Origin: UBA3069 sp050633465
Lineage (GTDB): Bacteria; Pseudomonadota; Alphaproteobacteria; Rhodobacterales; Rhodobacteraceae
Reading direction: 5' to 3'
Length of the DNA: 64,000 bases
NCBI GenBank assembly: GCA_050633465.1
Contig: JBOEGO010000007.1
Coordinates: forward strand, 62,001-126,000
Below, piece by piece: positions 44,091 through 53,148 of the stretch. The notes beneath the pieces were generated by a model. That model did no database searches. It saw only the letters and a program-made list of their open reading frames with translations, and had not been told where the DNA came from. Made by a program: the position numbers and the translations under genes. Position 1 is the stretch's first letter, and each line of letters opens with the position of its first letter.

Positions 44091-44963
44091 ATGCCCACCT
44101 TTACCGCCATCACCACCCTGACAGGCAAAGCCCCGGCCGAGGCACTGGGCCTGGCCATGGAAAGCCTGACCCCTGAACCCACCGGCGTTGGCGTGTTCGA
44201 AATCGAAGACGGCAGCGGATTGTGGGAGGTCGGCGGCTATTTCATCGAATCCCCCGATATTGCAGGGCTGGAATTGCTGGCCGCGATCCACAGCGCGAAA
44301 CCGTTCACCGTGTCGGAATTGCCCGAAACCGATTGGGTCGCCAAGGTGCGCCGCGAATTGACCCCGGTCGAGGCGGGGCGGTTTTTCGTCTATGGCAGCC
44401 ATGACGCCGACAAGGTGCCCGCAGGCAAAGAGGCCCTGCTGATCGAGGCCGCAATGGCATTTGGCACCGGCCATCACGGCACGACATTGGGCTGTCTGCG
44501 CGCCGTGGATTATCTGGCGGATCAAGGGTTCGTCGGGCAAAACGTGGCCGATATCGGTTGCGGCACTGCGGTGCTGGCCATGGCCGCCGCCCGCATCTGG
44601 CCCAATCCCGTTCTGGCGGGCGATATTGACGAGGTCGCAGTGGACGTGGCCCGCGCCAATGTCGCTGCGAACGATCTGGAGGGGCGCGTGATCTGCGTCG
44701 AAGGGGCGGGTTTCGGCCACCCCGACCTGACCGATGCCGCCCCCTTTGATCTGGTGTTTGCCAATATCCTGAAGGGTCCGTTGATCGACCTTGCACCGGA
44801 TATGGCGGCGCACCTGCAACCACTGGGATATGCGATTCTATCAGGGATTTTAGTAGAGCAGGCCGATGATGTGGTGGCGATTTACGCCGAAAACGGCATC
44901 AATCTGGTGAAACGCACCGATATTGGTGAATGGACAACGCTAATCCTGCGCCAAAATTTGTGA
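44091..44963 (+). CDS. prmA: Ribosomal protein L11 methyltransferase
   Basis: A 290-residue SAM-dependent enzyme that methylates L11. AMAFGTGHHGTTLGCL is the family signature, followed by the SAM motif VADIGCGTAVLAMAAAR and the catalytic LVFANILKGPLIDLAP. The start at 44091 gives the normal N-terminal recognition domain; a longer open frame is antisense-like noise. It follows the MATE gene. Confidence 0.94.
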   Translation: MPTFTAITTLTGKAPAEALGLAMESLTPEPTGVGVFEIEDGSGLWEVGGYFIESPDIAGLELLAAIHSAKPFTVSELPETDWVAKVRRELTPVEAGRFFVYGSHDADKVPAGKEALLIEAAMAFGTGHHGTTLGCLRAVDYLADQGFVGQNVADIGCGTAVLAMAAARIWPNPVLAGDIDEVAVDVARANVAANDLEGRVICVEGAGFGHPDLTDAAPFDLVFANILKGPLIDLAPDMAAHLQPLGYAILSGILVEQADDVVAIYAENGINLVKRTDIGEWTTLILRQNL

Positions 44964-45069
44964 ATGTGTAAATGTTTCGGCAATCTTCATATGGGCGCCC
45001 GATTTTTAACACAAACTCGGGTTAACCATAGGTAAGCTTGTTAGACACCATTATTCGGAGGCTGTTGTC

Positions 45070-45414
45070 ATGGCCGACACATTTGCAGAATTTGAAACAC
45101 GCCTGCGTCGGATTGGCCGTAAACGCGCCAAGCTGGCAAACGGTTATACATCCGTGGTCGGCAAAGACGGGCTGATCATCGTGAAACCACGCCGTTCGCG
45201 CCGTGGTGTTCCGGTGAAAGGCATCGCACTGCTGGTTTGCGGCTTCTTCGGGTTTAAGGGGCTGTTGCTGGGCCATCTGGGGGCAGAAACCTATAATGAC
45301 AGGTTGACGCGCCTGTCCTCCGGCACCCCGATCGAACAGGCGGGCGCTGCGGCGTTGTCGCCCGATGCGGTCAGCGTCTGGGTGGCCGGACAGGTTGGCC
45401 CGCTTTTGCGCTGA
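45070..45414 (+). CDS. Small protein with one membrane segment, unknown function
   Basis: A 114-residue protein. A basic N-terminal half (RRIGRKRAKLANGY, KPRRSRRGVPVKG) precedes a single hydrophobic helix (IALLVCGFFGFKGLLLGHLG), then a polar C-terminal segment. Positive residues before the helix predict an N-in topology. GGAGG lies nine bases upstream of the start. Similar short proteins occur in this order; I assign no role. A strong terminator follows. Confidence 0.75.
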   Translation: MADTFAEFETRLRRIGRKRAKLANGYTSVVGKDGLIIVKPRRSRRGVPVKGIALLVCGFFGFKGLLLGHLGAETYNDRLTRLSSGTPIEQAGAAALSPDAVSVWVAGQVGPLLR

Positions 45415-45458
45415 TTGCGACATTTGCCAGTGCCGCCGCAATCCGGCCCTGACCAAAT

Positions 45459-45495
45459 AAAAACCGCCGCGTCCCGTTTCGGGCGCGGCGGTTTT
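45459..45495. terminator. Bidirectional terminator between small membrane protein and DUF1127 gene
   Basis: Stem AAAACCGCCGCG/CGCGGCGGTTTT with a 12-base loop; T-runs follow on both strands. Confidence 0.9.
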
Positions 45496-45518
45496 CGTTT
45501 CAAACGGATTGTGCTGGA

Positions 45519-45719
45519 TCAGAAATAGGCGGCAATATCGCCACGGCACAATCCGATGTCTTCCAGTTGGCTGTCGGTCAGGTTGGACAGGGCGGCGCGG
45601 GTGCGGCGTGCAGCGCGCAGGTCGGAAAAGCCGGTCATCAAAACCGAAACAGCGCGGCTGATCCGGGCGGAAATCTCTAGCGAAAGCGAAGATGTGCGGT
45701 TGGTGTCATACATGGCCAT
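45519..45719 (-). CDS. DUF1127 (YjiS-like) small protein
   Basis: A 66-residue protein. The C-terminal block RAARRTRAALSNLTDSQLEDIGLCRGDIAAYF is the DUF1127 signature. Some members bind RNA or sRNA regulators, or respond to phosphate and stress. Here it is monocistronic, and faces the 114-residue gene across a bidirectional terminator. Confidence 0.9.
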   Translation of the reverse strand: MAMYDTNRTSSLSLEISARISRAVSVLMTGFSDLRAARRTRAALSNLTDSQLEDIGLCRGDIAAYF

Positions 45720-46047
45720 GGGAAGGCTCCATCAAAGAAGGGATGGGGCAACTTCTGGCCCCGATTGCGTTCGATCTGGCATCTAGTCCCGAAGCTGCAT
45801 CCGCACAACTGGCGTTTTTTGCATAGCGCCTTGCAATTTGTGCATATCTTTTGGGCAGAAAAAGAATAACAAAAATAATAAGTTAATGCGAAAGACCTGT
45901 GACGGTTTCGGTATTTTAGGCGTCGTTTTTGCGCAAAACCCATGTTGCAGACCTGCCATTCGGGCAAAGTGTTGCATTCTATTCATATTGGCGTTTGTTC
46001 GCGTTTCGTGCTACTGCATCCAAAAGGCAACAGGGCGGGGCGAAATA
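45720..46047. other. Intergenic region between DUF1127 gene and ruvC
   Basis: 328 bases with an AT-rich core (about 45836-45885, with AATAACAAAAATAATAAG). No coding frame is supported. The core probably contains the promoters of the divergent DUF1127 and ruvC genes. A LexA-like box lies near the ruvC end. Confidence 0.6.
45997..46011 (+). promoter_or_regulatory. Possible LexA (SOS) box upstream of ruvCAB
   Basis: GTTC-N7-GTGC at 45997-46011 differs by one base from the alphaproteobacterial SOS box GTTC-N7-GTTC. It lies 37 bases before ruvC. One mismatch keeps this tentative. Confidence 0.4.
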
Positions 46048-46551
46048 TTGCGGGTTTTAGGTATTGATCCCGGTTTGCAGAACATGGGCTGGGGGGTGAT
46101 CGACGTGGATGGATCGCGGCTTAGCCATGTTGCCAACGGTATTTGCCATTCGGGCAAGGGCGAACTGGCGCAGCGGTTGCTGCTGCTGCACGAACAGCTG
46201 ACCGAGGTGCTGCAACGGTTTGCCCCCACCACTGCCGCCGTCGAACATACATTCGTGAACAAGGACGGGGCAGGGACGCTGAAACTGGGGCAGGCCCGTG
46301 CCATCGCCCTGTTGGTGCCTGCGCAGGCCGGGCTGGACGTGGGCGAATATGCCCCCAACAAGGTTAAAAAATGCGTTGTTGGTGTGGGGCACGCTGCCAA
46401 ACAACAGGTGGACCACATGGTGCGGATGCAATTGCCCGGCGTGGTGATCAACGGCCCCGATGCGGCAGATGCACTGGCCATTGCCATGTGCCACGCCCAT
46501 TACGCCCGCGCCAATGGCGCAATGGAAGCCGCGCTGCGGGCGCAGGCATGA
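46048..46551 (+). CDS. ruvC: Holliday junction resolvase RuvC
   Basis: A 167-residue endonuclease that cuts Holliday junctions. All four acidic catalytic residues are visible: Asp7 (LGIDPGL), Glu66 (VEHTF), Asp138 and Asp141 (GPDAADALAIA). The start is TTG 46048, giving the standard MRVLGIDPGL N-terminus; 70 upstream codons are open but AT-rich and unconserved. First gene of ruvCAB. Confidence 0.95.
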   Translation: MRVLGIDPGLQNMGWGVIDVDGSRLSHVANGICHSGKGELAQRLLLLHEQLTEVLQRFAPTTAAVEHTFVNKDGAGTLKLGQARAIALLVPAQAGLDVGEYAPNKVKKCVVGVGHAAKQQVDHMVRMQLPGVVINGPDAADALAIAMCHAHYARANGAMEAALRAQA

Positions 46552-46572
46552 TAGATAAAAGAGAGCGCAAGC

Positions 46573-47256
46573 ATGATTGGTAAAGTCACTGGCCGGATCG
46601 AATATCGCGGCGAAGATCACGTGCTGATTGACGTGCGCGGTGTGGGCTATCTGGTTTATTGCTCTGACCGGACGCTCGCAACCCTGCCCCCGGTTGGCGA
46701 AGCTGCGGCCCTGTTCACCGATCTGCTGGTGCGCGAGGATCTGCTGCAATTGTTCGGCTTTCCCAGCATGTTGGAAAAGGAATGGCACCGTTTGTTAACG
46801 TCGGTGCAGGGGATCGGGGCCAAGGCATCTCTGGCGATCCTTGGCACATTGGGCGCCGAGGGCGTCGGGCGCGCCATTGCCCTGGGTGATGTGACCGCGA
46901 TCAAGGCGGCCAAGGGGATCGGGCCAAAAACCGCACAGCGCGTGGTGATCGAATTGAAAGACAAAGCCCCGGCATTGATGGCCATGGGGGGCAGCATGTC
47001 CGACGCGATGGATGGCATGGACGCGGTGGTATTGGAACCGGTCGAACCTGCGCTCAAACCCCGCCGGACCCCTGCCAAAAAGCAGGCCAGCAGCAATGCA
47101 GCCGCGCAATCCGATGCGCTGTCGGCCCTGTCGAACCTTGGCTATGCCCCCGCCGATGCGGCGCAGGCCGTGGCGCAGGCAGCGGGAGAGGCCGAGGGCG
47201 CAGACGCCCAGGCCCTGATCCGCGCCGCGCTGAAGCTGCTTGCGCCGAAAGGATAG
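46573..47256 (+). CDS. ruvA: Holliday junction branch migration protein RuvA
   Basis: A 227-residue protein. MIGKVTGRIEYRGEDHVLIDVRGVGY opens domain I. The HhH motifs (SVQGIGAKASLAIL, AAKGIGPKTAQRVVIEL) and the C-terminal RuvB-contact domain (DALSALSNLGYAPADAAQAV) are present. It tetramerises on Holliday junctions and loads RuvB. It is 21 bases after ruvC and three before ruvB. Confidence 0.96.
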   Translation: MIGKVTGRIEYRGEDHVLIDVRGVGYLVYCSDRTLATLPPVGEAAALFTDLLVREDLLQLFGFPSMLEKEWHRLLTSVQGIGAKASLAILGTLGAEGVGRAIALGDVTAIKAAKGIGPKTAQRVVIELKDKAPALMAMGGSMSDAMDGMDAVVLEPVEPALKPRRTPAKKQASSNAAAQSDALSALSNLGYAPADAAQAVAQAAGEAEGADAQALIRAALKLLAPKG

Positions 47257-47259
47257 CGG

Positions 47260-48282
47260 ATGACCACGCCAGACCCCGATTTGCGCCCCGATCGCCAGCC
47301 CGATGACAACGACCGCGCCCTGCGTCCGCAGGGTTTGGGCGAATTCATCGGTCAGGCCGAGGCCCGCGCCAACCTCAAGGTGTTCATCCAGTCCGCCAAG
47401 CAACGAGGCGAGGCAATGGACCACACCCTGTTTCACGGCCCCCCCGGTTTGGGCAAGACCACGCTGGCACAGATCATGGCCAAGGAACTGGGCGTCGGGT
47501 TTCGCATGACATCCGGCCCCGTGCTGGCCAAGGCGGGCGATCTGGCTGCGATCCTCACCAACCTCGAAGCCCGGGATGTGCTGTTCATCGATGAAATCCA
47601 CCGCCTGAATCCGGCGGTAGAGGAGGTGCTATACCCAGCGATGGAGGATTTCGAGCTGGATCTGGTGATCGGCGAAGGGCCGGCTGCACGCACCGTCCGG
47701 CTGGAACTACAGCCCTTTACCCTGGTTGGCGCGACCACGCGGATGGGGCTGTTGACCACGCCGCTGCGCGACCGTTTCGGCATTCCCACACGGTTGCAAT
47801 TCTACACGGTGGAAGAGCTGAACGAGATCGTGACCCGCAACGCCCGCCTGCTCAATGCCCCGGCCGAAGATGACGGCGCCCGTGAAATTGCACGGCGGTC
47901 CCGTGGCACGCCACGTATCGCGGGGCGGTTGCTACGCCGCGTGGTCGATTTCGCCGTGGTCGAGGGAAACGGGCGTGTCACCCGCGAAATCGCCGATCAT
48001 GCGTTGACCCGCATGGGGGTGGATCAACTGGGGCTGGACGGCGCCGACCGCCGGTATTTGCGCCTGATTGCAGAGAGTTACGGTGGTGGCCCCGTGGGCA
48101 TTGAAACCCTGTCTGCCGCCCTGTCGGAATCCCGCGATGCACTGGAAGAGGTGATTGAACCCTATCTGCTGCAAAAGGGGTTGATCCAACGCACCCCACG
48201 CGGTCGGATGCTGGCGCAGGCAGCATGGACCCATCTGGGGCTGGATGCGCCGAAATCTGACCGTGACCTGTTTCAAACCTAG
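47260..48282 (+). CDS. ruvB: Holliday junction branch migration ATPase RuvB
   Basis: A 340-residue AAA+ motor. Walker A GPPGLGKT is at 60-67, Walker B LFIDEIHRL follows near residue 108, the sensor region GATTRMGLL is present, and the C-terminal winged helix (GLIQRTPRGRMLAQAAW) binds DNA. It drives branch migration with RuvA. Last of ruvCAB. It is 62 bases upstream of a hypothetical gene in the same direction. Confidence 0.97.
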   Translation: MTTPDPDLRPDRQPDDNDRALRPQGLGEFIGQAEARANLKVFIQSAKQRGEAMDHTLFHGPPGLGKTTLAQIMAKELGVGFRMTSGPVLAKAGDLAAILTNLEARDVLFIDEIHRLNPAVEEVLYPAMEDFELDLVIGEGPAARTVRLELQPFTLVGATTRMGLLTTPLRDRFGIPTRLQFYTVEELNEIVTRNARLLNAPAEDDGAREIARRSRGTPRIAGRLLRRVVDFAVVEGNGRVTREIADHALTRMGVDQLGLDGADRRYLRLIAESYGGGPVGIETLSAALSESRDALEEVIEPYLLQKGLIQRTPRGRMLAQAAWTHLGLDAPKSDRDLFQT

Positions 48283-48344
48283 TCAGGGCTGGACCTTGCC
48301 GCCGCCTTGGGCAAAAAACGGGGCGCATACCTGCCGGAGGTGAC

Positions 48345-48971
48345 ATGACCCAAGCCAATGAAATCGAACCGCTGTTCACATCGACCTCGGGGGAATACCG
48401 TTTTGCCCGTTGGGGGCGCCCGATTGTGCCGATCGTATTCGGGGTCGAAGATCAGACCCTGGGCGTGATCAAGGGCGCGGTCGAGGCCGTGGTGGCACTG
48501 GCGGGTCATAAAATGGCGGAAACCGACCCCGAATTGGGGGCCAACCTGATGATGTTCTTTTTCCGCGATTGGGATGAATTGCTGGACGTGCCAAATCTGG
48601 ACAAATTGGTGGACGGATTGGCCCCGCTGGTGGTGCGGTTGAAATCGCAGAACGCCAGCCAATACCGTGGCTTTCGGTTTGACGATGACGGCGCAATTCA
48701 GGCGGCATTCTGTTTCGTGCGGATGGATGCGGCAATGGCGGATTTGCCTGCCGATGTGCTGTCGCTGACGCAAGCGGTGCAGGTGATTTTGCTGTGGTCG
48801 GATCGTGCGTTTGCGGATAAGTCGCCGCTGGCCGTGGCCGATGGCACCACGGTTTTGCGGCCCGATATCGCGGGGGTGATCCGCGCCGCCTATGATCCGG
48901 TGATGCCCGACGTGGCACAGGACGCCAGCCACGCCCTGCGATTGGCGGCGCGGTTGGCGATCAGCGGCTAA
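48345..48971 (+). CDS. Conserved hypothetical protein downstream of ruvB
   Basis: A 208-residue soluble protein, no signal peptide or membrane helix. Blocks include WGRPIVPIVFGVEDQTLGVIKGAVEAV, PELGANLMMFFFRDWDEL and SQNASQYRGFRFDDDGAIQAAFCF. I recall similar proteins in Rhodobacterales at this locus, but no function. The 3' end overlaps the convergent methyltransferase gene by 11 bases. Preceded by a GGAGG ribosome binding site. Confidence 0.75.
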   Translation: MTQANEIEPLFTSTSGEYRFARWGRPIVPIVFGVEDQTLGVIKGAVEAVVALAGHKMAETDPELGANLMMFFFRDWDELLDVPNLDKLVDGLAPLVVRLKSQNASQYRGFRFDDDGAIQAAFCFVRMDAAMADLPADVLSLTQAVQVILLWSDRAFADKSPLAVADGTTVLRPDIAGVIRAAYDPVMPDVAQDASHALRLAARLAISG

Positions 48972-49734
48972 GGGTGAAAAACAACCGACGAAAAGGAAAG
49001 ACCACGCTGCCGTCTTGCAAACGGGGGTAATGGGTTTCCATCGCTGCATCATAGGCGGTGATCAGTGCGGCGCGCTTATCCGGCGCAAGCGCATCCAACA
49101 CGGGTTTGGCAAATGTGCTTTCGGTGAAATTGCGCACAGGGTGGCCTGATTCTGATTCTGGTAAAATCTGGAAATATTCGGTTTGCCACAGGTGAAGCTG
49201 CCCCAGTGGTGACAACAACGCATGGTATTGCGCGGGGCCAAGGATGCCGGGTGTATCGTCAGGCGCAAACCCGAACATGCGCCGCGCCAGCGTCAGCCAT
49301 GTTGCATGTGATGGCGCGTCATTCATCGCGGGCAGTTGCACAGCCAATGTGCCTGCTGGTGCCAGCATGGCGGCCAGGCGGGGCAACAGGGTTTCGTGAT
49401 CAGGCAGCCAATGCAGCGCCGCATTGGAAAATATCAGCGCGGGTGGCGTTTCGGGCGACCATATGCTGATGTCAGAAAGGGAAATATGGGCATAAGCCCC
49501 TGTTATTGCCGCTTTTTCCAGCATGGCGGGGGAATTGTCGATGCCTGTGATTTCCCGCCCCAGTGCGGCCAATGCAGGGCCAACAGCGCCCGAACCACAG
49601 CCAAGATCAATCACCGGACCATTGGGTAAATTCGGCAATGCACGCAACAGATCCAGCGCCGGGCGCAGGCGCTGACCGGTGAAGCGCGCATATTTTTCAG
49701 GACACCAATCGGCCAATTTTTCGCCCCTTATCAT
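48961..49734 (-). CDS. Class I SAM-dependent methyltransferase (trans-aconitate methyltransferase-like)
   Basis: A 257-residue protein. The SAM-binding motif VIDLGCGSGAVGPALAALG, the acidic loop ITGIDNSPAMLEKA and the downstream ALIFSNAALHWLPDHETLLPRL are typical of Tam/BioC-like enzymes. The start at 49734 gives MIRGEKLADWCPEKYARF. Biotin genes are absent, so Tam is a better analogy than BioC, but the substrate is not proven. It lies downstream of ftsH, across a terminator. Confidence 0.83.
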   Translation of the reverse strand: MIRGEKLADWCPEKYARFTGQRLRPALDLLRALPNLPNGPVIDLGCGSGAVGPALAALGREITGIDNSPAMLEKAAITGAYAHISLSDISIWSPETPPALIFSNAALHWLPDHETLLPRLAAMLAPAGTLAVQLPAMNDAPSHATWLTLARRMFGFAPDDTPGILGPAQYHALLSPLGQLHLWQTEYFQILPESESGHPVRNFTESTFAKPVLDALAPDKRAALITAYDAAMETHYPRLQDGSVVFPFRRLFFTLSR

Positions 49735-49738
49735 CAAT

Positions 49739-49770
49739 GAAAAACGGCCAGAGTTTCCTCCGGCCGTTTT
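49739..49770 (-). terminator. Intrinsic terminator after ftsH
   Basis: Stem AAAACGGCC/GGCCGTTTT with a 12-base loop. On the complement strand it is followed by TTTTT. It lies between the ftsH stop and the downstream methyltransferase start. Confidence 0.85.
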
Positions 49771-49780
49771 GGTGTTTCGC

Positions 49781-51697
49781 TTATGCGGTGGGTTCCGGTT
49801 CCATCCCGCCCCCGCCGCTTGGCTTGGCCTTTGGCTTGGTCTTGGGGATCGCCGTGACCGAAGGGGCGGAGCCGGAATTGTCATCCTCATCCTCGTCCAC
49901 CGCACTGGGGGGATCGCCCTTCATGACGCGTTTGATTTCTTCGCCGGTCAGGGTTTCATACTCCAGCAAACCCTGCGCCAGATTTTCCCATTCACCCTTG
50001 CGTTCCGTCAGGATTTCAAAGGCGCGGTCATAGGCGTTTTGCACAAAGGTTTTGACCTCTTCCTCGATCAACTCCTTGGTGTGGGCCGAGACAGAGAAAC
50101 CGCCCGTTTGGCCGGAGTATCCCTCGTGGGCTTCGGCATAGTCGATATTGCCGACCTTGTCGGACATGCCCCAGCGCAACACCATGGCACGGGCCAGTGC
50201 ACTGGCCTGTTGAATGTCGCCTGCAGGGCCGTTGGATACATTTTCTGCACCGTATTTGATGATCTCGGCGGCCTTGCCGGCCATGGTCATCGCCAGCTTT
50301 TCCTCGCATTCGGATTTATGCCAGTTCAGTCGGTCGATTTCGGGCAGGGACACCACCATGCCAAGTGCGCCACCACGGGGGATGATCGTCGCCTTATAGA
50401 CCGGATCACACTGCGGCAGGGCAAGACCGACAACGGCGTGGCCTGCCTCGTGATAGGCGGTTTTTTCCTTTTGATCAGGGGTCAGCACCATTGAACGGCG
50501 CTCGGCCCCCATCATCACCTTGTCTTTGGCGTTTTCAAAGTCTTCCATGGTGACATAATGGCGGCCAACGCGGGCGGCCATCAGCGCGGCCTCGTTCACA
50601 AGGTTGGCCAGATCAGCACCGGAAAACCCGGGGGTGCCGCGCGCGATGATCCGCATGTCGGCATCAGCGGCCAGCGGCACCTTGCGGGCATGCACCGACA
50701 GGATTTTTTCACGGCCTTTGATATCGGGATTGGGCACGGTGACCTGACGGTCAAAACGGCCCGGGCGCAGCAGCGCAGGGTCCAGAACATCGCGGCGGTT
50801 GGTGGCGGCAAGGATGATCACACCCTCGTTCGCCTCGAAGCCGTCCATTTCGACCAACAGCTGGTTAAGTGTCTGTTCGCGTTCATCATTACCACCGCCG
50901 TATCCGGCACCACGGGCGCGGCCCACGGCATCAATTTCGTCGATGAACACGATGCAGGGTGCGTTTTTCTTGGCCTGTTCGAACATGTCGCGCACACGGG
51001 ATGCACCAACGCCCACGAACATTTCCACGAAATCGGAACCGGAAATGGTGAAAAACGGCACGCCTGCCTCTCCGGCGATGGCGCGGGCCAGCAGGGTTTT
51101 ACCGGTGCCCGGAGGGCCGACCAGCAATGCGCCCTTGGGGATTTTACCACCAAGGCGGCTGAATTTCTGCGGATTGCGCAGGAATTCAACGATCTCTTCC
51201 AGCTCTTCCTTGGCTTCGTCGATGCCTGCCACGTCGTCAAATGTGACGCGGCCGTGTTTTTCGGTCAGCAGCTTGGCCTTGGATTTGCCAAAGCCCATCG
51301 CGCCACCTTTGCCGCCGCCCTGCATCCGGTTCATAAAGAACACCCAGACGCCGATCAGCAGAAGGAAGGGCAGCACCGCGACCAGAAACGCCTGAAACAG
51401 CGATTCCTGTTGCGGTTCGGCGGTGACGGCCACGCCCTTGGCGACCAGCATATCGGTCAGTTGTGCATCGTCGGGTTTGATGGTGCTGTAATCCTTGCCG
51501 TCGGTGCCGCGATAACGGACGCGTTCCCCATCGACGGTTGCGCTGGAAACTTGTCCATTATCAACAGCTTGCACGAATTCTGTATAATTCACCGCCGAGC
51601 TGTTCAGCGTGCTGCCTTGCCCGTTGAACAGGCTGAACAGGGCCATCAGCATAAGCAATAAAATGACCCAAAAAGCGATATTTCTAGCGTTTCCCAA
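49781..51697 (-). CDS. ftsH: ATP-dependent zinc metalloprotease FtsH
   Basis: A 638-residue membrane-bound AAA protease. Two N-terminal membrane helices (9-24 and about 103-121) flank a periplasmic domain. Walker A GPPGTGKT is at 194-201, the SRH block follows, and the zinc motif HEAGH is near residue 420. TTG 51697 is the start: GGGAGG lies six bases upstream and the family N-terminus GNARNIAFW follows. It degrades misfolded membrane proteins and regulators such as RpoH. tilS lies upstream in the same direction. Confidence 0.96.
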   Translation of the reverse strand: MGNARNIAFWVILLLMLMALFSLFNGQGSTLNSSAVNYTEFVQAVDNGQVSSATVDGERVRYRGTDGKDYSTIKPDDAQLTDMLVAKGVAVTAEPQQESLFQAFLVAVLPFLLLIGVWVFFMNRMQGGGKGGAMGFGKSKAKLLTEKHGRVTFDDVAGIDEAKEELEEIVEFLRNPQKFSRLGGKIPKGALLVGPPGTGKTLLARAIAGEAGVPFFTISGSDFVEMFVGVGASRVRDMFEQAKKNAPCIVFIDEIDAVGRARGAGYGGGNDEREQTLNQLLVEMDGFEANEGVIILAATNRRDVLDPALLRPGRFDRQVTVPNPDIKGREKILSVHARKVPLAADADMRIIARGTPGFSGADLANLVNEAALMAARVGRHYVTMEDFENAKDKVMMGAERRSMVLTPDQKEKTAYHEAGHAVVGLALPQCDPVYKATIIPRGGALGMVVSLPEIDRLNWHKSECEEKLAMTMAGKAAEIIKYGAENVSNGPAGDIQQASALARAMVLRWGMSDKVGNIDYAEAHEGYSGQTGGFSVSAHTKELIEEEVKTFVQNAYDRAFEILTERKGEWENLAQGLLEYETLTGEEIKRVMKGDPPSAVDEDEDDNSGSAPSVTAIPKTKPKAKPSGGGGMEPEPTA

Positions 51698-51814
51698 GGA
51701 AAACCTCCCGATGATGCTGGCCCGATAGATGCTAGCCCGAGCAGGTAGCACAACAAGCCTGAGGGGTAAAATAGGTATCCCCGCGCAGGGTTCAATGTGC
51801 AATCGCCCCCCAAG

Positions 51815-51845
51815 GGGGGATAAAGCCGTGGTTTAGGGTCGCAAG
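51815..51845 (-). promoter_or_regulatory. Weak sigma-32-like promoter candidate before ftsH
   Basis: On the complement strand CTTG (51845-51842), a 17-base spacer and TTTATCCCCC (51824-51815) partly match CTTG-N17-CYTATNTNNG. It lies just after tilS. ftsH is a heat-shock gene in many bacteria, but two consensus positions fail here. Confidence 0.3.
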
Positions 51846-51846
51846 G

Positions 51847-53148
51847 TCAAGATATCAGGCAAGAGTTAAAGAACTCTTCGTCCTGACGTAGCGGTGTCGC
51901 GGTCCATCCGGCGGCTTTCCCCAACAAAGGGCTGGCGATCAGTTGGTCGCCACGCCAGACCGCAGGGGCGGATTGTGCCGCAGGTTCGGGCAGGCCGGAT
52001 GCGCGCCAGTTTTCCAGTTCTTTCAAACCATTAGCGCCCGTGACGCGAATTTCGGCGCCCTGTGGCCATGGCCCGTCAACCCGCCAGCGCCCGTCCCAGT
52101 TCTGGCCGGGGGCGGCAGTGGTTTCAGCCGCGGCACGCGGATCGCGACAGATACGCAGCAATCCGCGATCTGCACCAGTAAGGTAAACGGCGCGACACCC
52201 GTGCAAGGCCATGCCCCGTGCATCAAACAAGCCGTCCTGTAATTGTTGCACGGCGCGGCGTCGCGGGGCGTATTCGGCACCCGACACCCAGCACAGCGCG
52301 TGCACCAACAGGCGGCGGGTGATCTCGTCCGGCTGCACGCGCAGCTGACGCAGACAAAACAGCACATCGCCCTGTTCCACGCGGGCACAATCGCGGGCCG
52401 CAAGAAAGGCATACCAATTCAAGGCGTTGCGCACATCGCCAAGGGTGCTGGCCACGTGGGCCAGCCCGTCAACCGACACGCCCAAAGGTTCCAGCGCCGC
52501 GAGTATCTGGCGGGCGCGCACCCGGTCATATTTGGTGTCCTGATTGCTGGGATCATCAGCCCATGTTTGATTTCTAGCGGTCAGGTATTCACGCAAATCA
52601 TTGCGTTTGAACGACAATAGCGGGCGAAAAAACTCTGTGTTTTCATGGCGACGACTGGGGGCCATGGCGGACAGCCCGTCAACGCCTGCCTCGCGGGCCA
52701 GACGCATCAGCAGGTTTTCAGCGACATCATCGGCCGTATGGCCCAGTGCGATATAGCTGATGTCATGCGCCAAGGCCCAGTTTGACATCAGCGCGTAGCG
52801 GGCCCGGCGGGCACGGTCCATCAGGTTGCCGGTCCCGTCCCCGCCCGACCAGTGCAGGGTGGTGTGGGGCAGGCCCAATGCATCTGCCTGGGCGGCGACA
52901 TCGCTGGCTTCTTGTGCGGCTTCGGGGCGCAATCCGTGATCGACCGTGACCACATGCAGGGCGGTTTTGCCTTTTGCGGCCCAAGCGGCGGCCAAATGCA
53001 GCAGGGCCGTGGAATCGCTGCCCCCTGATACGGCCAGCCCGATCCGGTCGGGCAGGGGCACTGGCAACAGATTGTCGAACGCTTGCGCGACGCTGTCGGT
53101 GAGCGGGCCTATGCGGTCGGCCCTTGGGCTAGCCGCCTTGTGGTTCAC
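51847..53148 (-). CDS. tilS: tRNA(Ile)-lysidine synthetase
   Basis: A 433-residue PP-loop ATPase that converts C34 of the minor tRNA-Ile to lysidine, switching its codon from AUG to AUA. The PP-loop SGGSDS is at 41-46. The family block VTVDHGLRPEAAQEA and LGHTADDVAENLLMRLAR follow, and a C-terminal substrate-binding region with RTP-like features is partial. It overlaps cpoB by four bases. This places it at the end of the tol-pal transcript. Confidence 0.95.
   Translation of the reverse strand: MNHKAASPRADRIGPLTDSVAQAFDNLLPVPLPDRIGLAVSGGSDSTALLHLAAAWAAKGKTALHVVTVDHGLRPEAAQEASDVAAQADALGLPHTTLHWSGGDGTGNLMDRARRARYALMSNWALAHDISYIALGHTADDVAENLLMRLAREAGVDGLSAMAPSRRHENTEFFRPLLSFKRNDLREYLTARNQTWADDPSNQDTKYDRVRARQILAALEPLGVSVDGLAHVASTLGDVRNALNWYAFLAARDCARVEQGDVLFCLRQLRVQPDEITRRLLVHALCWVSGAEYAPRRRAVQQLQDGLFDARGMALHGCRAVYLTGADRGLLRICRDPRAAAETTAAPGQNWDGRWRVDGPWPQGAEIRVTGANGLKELENWRASGLPEPAAQSAPAVWRGDQLIASPLLGKAAGWTATPLRQDEEFFNSCLIS

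Noticed and set aside
48961..49734. Calling the methyltransferase BioC
   Set aside because: No biotin synthesis gene is nearby, and the motif set is shared with trans-aconitate methyltransferases.
51805..51819. CCCCCC-AA-GGGGGG near the end of tilS as a terminator
   Set aside because: The loop would be two bases and no T-run follows, so stable function as a terminator is unlikely.
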